From assembly GCA_950106755.1 (NCBI GenBank), contig OX467084.1:38567213-38631212 (forward strand): a DNA stretch of 64,000 bases. The letters run 5' to 3'. Both the position numbers and the translations under genes were made by a program. The notes under the pieces were generated by a model. It did no database searches, had not been told where the DNA came from, and saw only the letters and a list, made by a program, of their open reading frames with translations. Each line of letters opens with the position of its first letter. Positions within the stretch are counted from its first letter, which is position 1. Shown here one piece after another: positions 58,818 through 64,000 of the stretch. Origin of the DNA: Climacium dendroides (Eukaryota > Streptophyta > Bryopsida > Hypnales > Climaciaceae).

Positions 58818-59640
58818 TTAACCCCTAAAGGACCAAATTTCACACAACATGTACCCAAGGAGTAGCTTTAAGGCCCAACAATTTTCATAACTTTTGACTA
58901 CATGATTAAGAAGTTATTGTATGATATATAATTTTCTTTGAATTGTGAGCAACTAAAAAAACTCTTAAAAAATAATTTTTTCAAGAATTTATTTTTTGAA
59001 ATTGGTTCTCTAAATTTAAATACACCTAAAAATATTTTAATCATTCTATTTTGATTAATGAGATGAAAGTTAGGAAGAGTTTTAGTTTGTGGGCATTTAC
59101 GTATTTTTTTATTCTAAAGTAAACTATGATGTTCTTTATTTAATACAATTTTCAATATTTTTGAAAAAAAAATCATAGAATATAGATTGTTTATCAAAAC
59201 ATTGCAACAACTGGCATTGGCAATTCAAGTCCATAATTAAATTCTTATCAATTTAGTATTTTGAACCATTTTCCACTTCTTTCTACTTTCTATTTTTTCC
59301 TATATGTTATACAATTCCAAATGATTTGAAAATTTCCAAGCATGTAGCCTTGAAGAACGATTCCAAAGAAGCACCAACAACATGGACATTTTTTCAAATA
59401 AATGTGACTTTGTAAAGTGCAATTGCTTGGGTTTGGGGAGGGCCCCCCAAAAGATTTTTATCACTTCAAATTCTAATATTGTGCAATCTATACATTGGAA
59501 ATTTTTGAAATTTTTTCTACATCTTTTCAAACTAGTGTACTAGAAAGTGCCTATGGTTACATGTGTCCATAAATGTGTTTTTTTTTCTAAATTTTGGTAC
59601 CTATACTGAAAAGATAGTCTTCGAGTGTTTTTGGCTAAAA
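58818..59640. mobile_element. TTAA-ended fold-back family element (long form, reverse)
   Basis: Starts TTAACCCCTAAAGGACC at 58818. It then runs collinear with the complements of 8.4-9.3 kb and 41.2-42.1 kb, including CACAACATGTACCCAAGGAG and the ATGATTTGAAAATTT block near 59320. Its right TTAA end could not be located; similarity fades near 59640. Confidence 0.6.
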
Positions 59641-59801
59641 CATACCATAGCTGTAGGACAAGGTTGGTGGAAAATAATTCTAATGATAAATGCCAAAATT
59701 TTAGGAAAATTATTTTTTCCAAAAAAAAAATTGTATGGTGGAAAAAAGAATAGTAGCAAAAGAAATTTTCTTTTTAGCATATGTCAAAACTTATTTTTTT
59801 G

Positions 59802-59803
<2 letters not shown>

Positions 59804-59869
<66 letters not shown>
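59804..59869. repeat. (TA)n microsatellite, about 33 units
   Basis: Uninterrupted alternating AT over 66 bp. The Tyr/Ile runs in overlapping frames are artefacts of it. Confidence 0.98.
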
Positions 59870-59872
<3 letters not shown>

Positions 59873-60119
59873 CAAAGAAGTGCTAACCTTATCCTACACT
59901 TAGTAAAAATTATATCAAATTAGAAATACCACAAAGGTAGGTGAAGACCAAATTTTTTAAAAAATGTACAAAATGCCTTGTATTATGACATTCTATCAAT
60001 ACTTACAATTCCTATGTCAATGTAAAAGAATTTATTGTAGTCAAAATCCTTTTAGGGATTCAAATTCTTTGAATATGTTTTTTTCCCCCTTCAAATCCAT
60101 ACTTTAAGCTAGTTAGTCA

Positions 60120-60350
60120 GTTTTGTTTTGTACGGTGAGATCTCCTCAACCATGCATCCCCAAATCATGTTCTTGGTATCGTTGGAAAGCCCTCCTTGAA
60201 GAAGAGGGATGCATGGGCTTTGTTTTGCGATCTTTCATTTGTTTCATCAGTCAAATTCTCCTCTGATTTTTTCAAAAAATTTTAATTAAATTTTTTTTCT
60301 TAAACTTTTTTTTTTCTCTTTTGGCTGTGGCAACAGCCACAGTCGGGGCA
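60120..60350 (+). repeat. Single copy of the 30-31 kb repeat unit
   Basis: Contains GAGATCTCC, TTGGTATCGTTGGAAAGCCC, GGGATGCATGGGCTTTGTTT and GCTGTGGCAACAGCCACAG in the order found at 30.48-30.85 kb. Confidence 0.6.
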
Positions 60351-60449
60351 CACTAACTTACTAGTAAGATTGAAATCATCATCCAAGCAAGTGTTTGACT
60401 TTGTGAGCGTAGACCCCATTCCTGAAATGCTCCACCAATGGTTGTGAAG

Positions 60450-60868
60450 AACTCTATTGGTGAGCAAGTAAGTTATGATGAACTCGGTGGTCACTTCCCT
60501 TTCAAGGTTGTGCTGCCACAGGCAGGCAGACAGGTCAGTGCGGTGGCAGAGTCTTTAATCATATTGACATAAGCTATTGGAGGACAAATCACGCTTTGTG
60601 CTCAGAATGGGGCCTGTGGCTGCTCGATTGAGTTCCTGGCGCTGCCCGCCCTGCCTGCCCTGCAATTTGTGTCTACAAGAACAGTCTTTGTTCCCCACTT
60701 CATTTCTCATGCGCTCATGAGTCATAAAAACCAAGGCTATCCCTTGACCCACAAGGACGGACGGACAGACGGACGGAAGTCAGCCAGCAATAGAAAGCTG
60801 GAGGAACAGGGAAAAGCTAGAATGGGACGATCATTTCGGTGAACCAAACACCAGCCGGCCGGCCTGCC
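60450..60868. other. GC-richer island, content unknown
   Basis: Contains GGAC and CTGCC tetranucleotide-like runs (for example around 60650 and 60756-60777). Short frames lack recognisable domains. Confidence 0.35.
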
Positions 60869-60871
60869 TTA

Positions 60872-61515
60872 GAGCATCACCAGCCATTCACTCCCAACTG
60901 AGCTCGCCAAAGTTGGAGCTGCGGGCTTTTGCAGTCCCACTTAGTGGTTGCGTCCGTTGCTCTCCCCCTGTCACCGAAGTCGATTCAAGTTGCAGGCCAA
61001 TTGTAGCATCGCAAGCCATTGCTGACACCTTCAGTGTAGGGTAATGAGCTCATGGGGAAGGCCTTATGCAAATGAGGGACTCACCAAGGGCAGCAGGCCA
61101 AGGATAGCCCTTCATTTGCCCAAGGCTGTCATTGCGTAACATAAAGACACAGCAACGTCTATTTCTTTTATCAGAGTTTTTTTTTTTATCGATTTTCTTT
61201 ATCATTCACACCTTTCTCACATGAATAGCAAAAAGAAATGAAGATAAAAAAATTAAAATATATTTTTTAGTATAAGGTGCGATCCGCTCATTGTGACACG
61301 TTAGTTAAGGCACCATCTGCTCCTTCAGTAAAGTTGTTGCCGCATCTGTATGCCTACTCAATCAACCTACTTGATGTGGACGAGCGTCCTGTGGTTTGGA
61401 GAACCAAATTACAAGTTCTTCCCATCCCTGGTAGGATACCTGATGGGCAATTTATGTGGCCCTCCACACCCAAGTCTTGGCCAGGCAGCTTCAATGGGAA
61501 CGGCTGGTGATGCTC
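60872..61515. mobile_element. Harbinger/PIF-like MITE (644 bp)
   Basis: The ends GAGCATCACCAGCCATTC and the complement GAGCATCACCAGCCGTTC differ at one base. TTA flanks both sides (60869-60871 and 61516-61518), the TWA target duplication of PIF/Harbinger. The outer GAGCATC is shared with the element at 27105-29113. The overlapping frames at 61277-61510 and 61350-61580 lie in or run out of the element and show no domain. Confidence 0.8.
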
Positions 61516-61902
61516 TTAGCTTTTTCCACCTGAGGAGGATTTACAATTTTCCAGTAACAAAGGTGCATGTACTGAAATAATTGAATTCTAAGGTGTCTGC
61601 ATATTGTGGGACACCCTGCCTTGCAAGTTAGAAAAAAGGGCACTCCCACTGTTTTAGATCGAAAAGACCGAGTTTGGTTCAGACAGGCAAAGCAGATTAT
61701 TCAGGCTTAATGTCTGATTCTAAGAAGGGACGAATAGGAGTGTGCCAAATAAGTGCAATTGTGGCATTGCAAGCTCAATTCAGCATCCTACTTTTGGACT
61801 GCCTTCAAAGCTTATGTTTCAAAACTGTAGGATTCTCTCCTACTCTGCTTTAGAAAAAGAATTCATAGAACAAAGAAAACCGGAAGGTTTAGTTTGCATC
61901 AG

Positions 61903-62179
61903 TAAGGTGGGTACACCTAAAACCGCCACTAATTGCTACTGAGCCTATTTCGTAGTATTGGATTGATAAATATTTCATATGTTCTTGTTGACAAGTGAAA
62001 GGAGGTTCCAACGCACTAGAGAATGTGGCATTTGGATACGGTATGTAAAAGTTATTAAGGAACAAAGTTTGGTTCTGAAAGCATTTCTTCCACATAGGTA
62101 CAGAACTGATTTTGGAGATGTATGTATGGTATAGATGGCAGTTTAAGGTCAGTGGCACATTTGGGTGTACCTACCTTAA
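61903..62179. mobile_element. MITE with TAAGGTGGGTACACC ends (copy 3)
   Basis: The left end TAAGGTGGGTACACCTAAA and the complement of the right end TAAGGTAGGTACACCCAAA match at 17 of 19 positions. It is 277 bp and is the best-preserved of the three copies (others at 5467 and 12615). Non-coding. Confidence 0.75.
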
Positions 62180-62599
62180 GTACTGGTTTCTTTGTTTCAA
62201 CAGTGAAATGCAGGGGAAGGCCAATGCAGGACAAATTGTTTTTGTTTTTATTTTGTTTTGGAAAAGGACTGTGACCACTAGAAAACTGAAAAGGAAACCA
62301 TCAATCCAGCTCACACTAAATGCATGACAAGTTGAATTCCCAATTTCACACATACACACCCACCTAGTACCACGGACGAAGTTTCTACACACAAGTTGTC
62401 TGTCATTCGTAACCCACTTCAACACATGTACCTCAAAGGAAAAAGATATCCAAACTTATTAGACGCACCCCACGCACGGCCATTGTAAGTAAAGATATTC
62501 AGTTGGCGAATACTTTGACATGAGAGCTTGCAGCTTCAGTGAAAGAAGGTGGGATTTTTGTTGCACACTCCAACTCATTAATGTCCATGTGTTGGTTAT

Positions 62600-63320
62600 A
62601 TCTGTTTTGACAGGTTGGGGTGAATCTAGTCTCAGGGTGAAGTAATAGTACTCCTGTGTGGAAATTTAGTGGGGTGTGAGGTTGTCAATCTAATCCATGA
62701 CCTGCCTGCCTCCCTGCCTGCCTCCCTGCCTGTGTGTTTTTCAGTACCCAAAAATGCCTCATGGGAATCCCAAGCAGGGATTCGGCCTCTGGTAAATCTG
62801 ACACTTGGGGTGGGTGTTTTCAAATTGATCTGAGAGCTGGGGGAGATGGTCAAACTGGCAACTCAACCCTCTCCAGCATGGGGACTCTCAGGCATCATCA
62901 ATGAACCACCCATGTCCACACTACTCTGCCTGCCTCCCTAAACTGCACATTTCTTATCTCTCTGCAAAGGAATTCCATTTCATTCATCTGGGTGAAAAAA
63001 AAAAAAAAAAAAGAAAGTTAAAAAGAAAAAGAAAAAAGAACTTACCCTGCAAATTTGAACGAATTCCCACTCACTTACATAACATTATTAACCTTCCCGG
63101 GGACCCTTTTGCTCCCCCAAAATCAGGAGCCCTCAACAGTAGCCTTGCCAATGACATACCGAGCTCTGACAACTTGGTGCTACATCACCTCTGCCCAGCC
63201 AATGACTTGTGCAGCATTATAACTAAACTCTCCCCCCAGGTATATAGGAGGGAATTATACCTCCACTTGGGGGGAAGAAACCAAGCTGGTTAGCAATGTT
63301 ATGTACAGGGCATGACATTT
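62600..63320. other. GC-richer island with CCTGCCTC repeats, content unknown
   Basis: CTGCCTGCCTCC units repeat near 62700-62735 and again near 62930. A frame at 62901-63293 (130 codons) crosses a poly-A tract that encodes Lys runs and has no recognisable domain. Not called as a gene. Confidence 0.3.
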
Positions 63321-64000
63321 AGTAGAGTACAACTTGACTGCCCTTCCCAACAAAATGATGTGGAATAAATTCATTCCAGAATGAAATGATGTTAAATATT
63401 TCACACCCATCAGTAGCTATGTATGGGAAACAGGAGGCATTGAGCAAGGAGATTGGTGAATACTGTCTTTGGATAGTGGTTTAGTATTGTGTGATGAATA
63501 TTTATCAATTAAAATATTAAAAAAAGTTTTTTATTTTAAAATATAACTTTTAAAATATTTAGCAATGATTTTAAAATAAAGAATATTGAACAATTGTCTT
63601 ACGTAGCTTCAAAAATCACTTCATTTTTGTGTGAAGAGATGAGAAGACAAGCTCTTTAAACAAGTTGATTGGTAGGAGGTAAAACAACATGTGTGGAATT
63701 ATATGGTAGCCAACCCTTTCCAACCAAGCACCTATTACACGTATTAAGTTACTATATTTATGATCAATTGTGGTTTAGGTGACATAAATGTTGGGGGTAA
63801 CTCAAATGTTGGGGAGGTGTACGTTGGAAGCATACAGTGATCACAAGATACACACTCGAAGCCACAATTATCTCTTACATTGAAGCATCATTGATTTTAT
63901 AATCAACCTATAGTTGGAAATAGGGTGATCTATATAAGAAAAATAGGTTGAATAGAATCTTTATGAAAAAAATCGTAGTAATTTTATTTTTGTGGAAAAA
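63321..64000. other. AT-rich intergenic DNA to the window end, no gene seen
   Basis: No coding frame, RNA gene or repeat boundary recognised. Confidence 0.5.

Noticed and set aside
59563..59923. Tyr/Ile repeat proteins
   Set aside because: Direct translation of the (TA)n microsatellite.
1..64000. tRNA genes, CRISPR arrays, bacterial operons or viral genes
   Set aside because: No tRNA-like B-box/acceptor pairing, no spaced direct-repeat array of CRISPR type and no viral polymerase or capsid-like frame was recognised; the sequence is plant nuclear.

Overview
The window is plant nuclear DNA. Evidence: two split genes with GT-AG introns that encode plant-type proteins, a spliceosomal U6 snRNA relic, and Stowaway-, CACTA-, Harbinger- and Helitron-type transposon remnants. 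The sequence is very AT-rich and gene-poor. Short GC-richer islands sit around the genes and in a few other places. The species cannot be fixed from the sequence; a land plant with a large, repeat-rich, C-depleted genome (for example a gymnosperm or another non-grass lineage) would fit.

Two genes can be rebuilt exon by exon, both on the + strand. One is a four-exon HLH transcription-factor-like gene with a C-terminal ACT-like domain (15469-17060, 223 aa). Its helix-loop-helix is recognisable, but the DNA-contacting basic region is missing. The other is a five-exon classical short-chain dehydrogenase/reductase (23840-26682, 237 aa) with all catalytic motifs. Its first intron is mostly a seven-copy, roughly 130-bp minisatellite. 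Nothing suggests that the two genes act in one pathway. No other convincing protein-coding gene was found; most remaining open frames are short and non-coding in character.

The rest is layered transposon debris. 0-13 kb: AT-rich DNA with TTAA-ended elements, two small TAAGGT-ended MITEs and a GC island at 6.1-6.6 kb. 13-27 kb: the two genes, tandem repeats, a U6 pseudogene and a Stowaway MITE. 27-36 kb: a three-level nest of insertions (Harbinger-like > TTAA element > CACTA-type MITE), a dimeric repeat block, a Helitron-like 3' end, and a 733-bp fold-back element. 36-48 kb: diverged dispersed repeats interrupted by a 2.7-kb CACTA-type element with a clean 3-bp target duplication. 49-50.3 kb: a Helitron helicase fragment and its 3' tail. 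50-64 kb: a miRNA-like hairpin, more TTAA elements, several MITEs, a long TA microsatellite and GC-richer islands of unknown content.

The strongest points for follow-up are the basic-less HLH protein, the large TTAA-flanked (piggyBac-like?) fold-back family, the nested insertion whose layers can be checked against empty paralogous sites inside the same window, and the CACTA-type element with its 38-bp palindromic tandem array.
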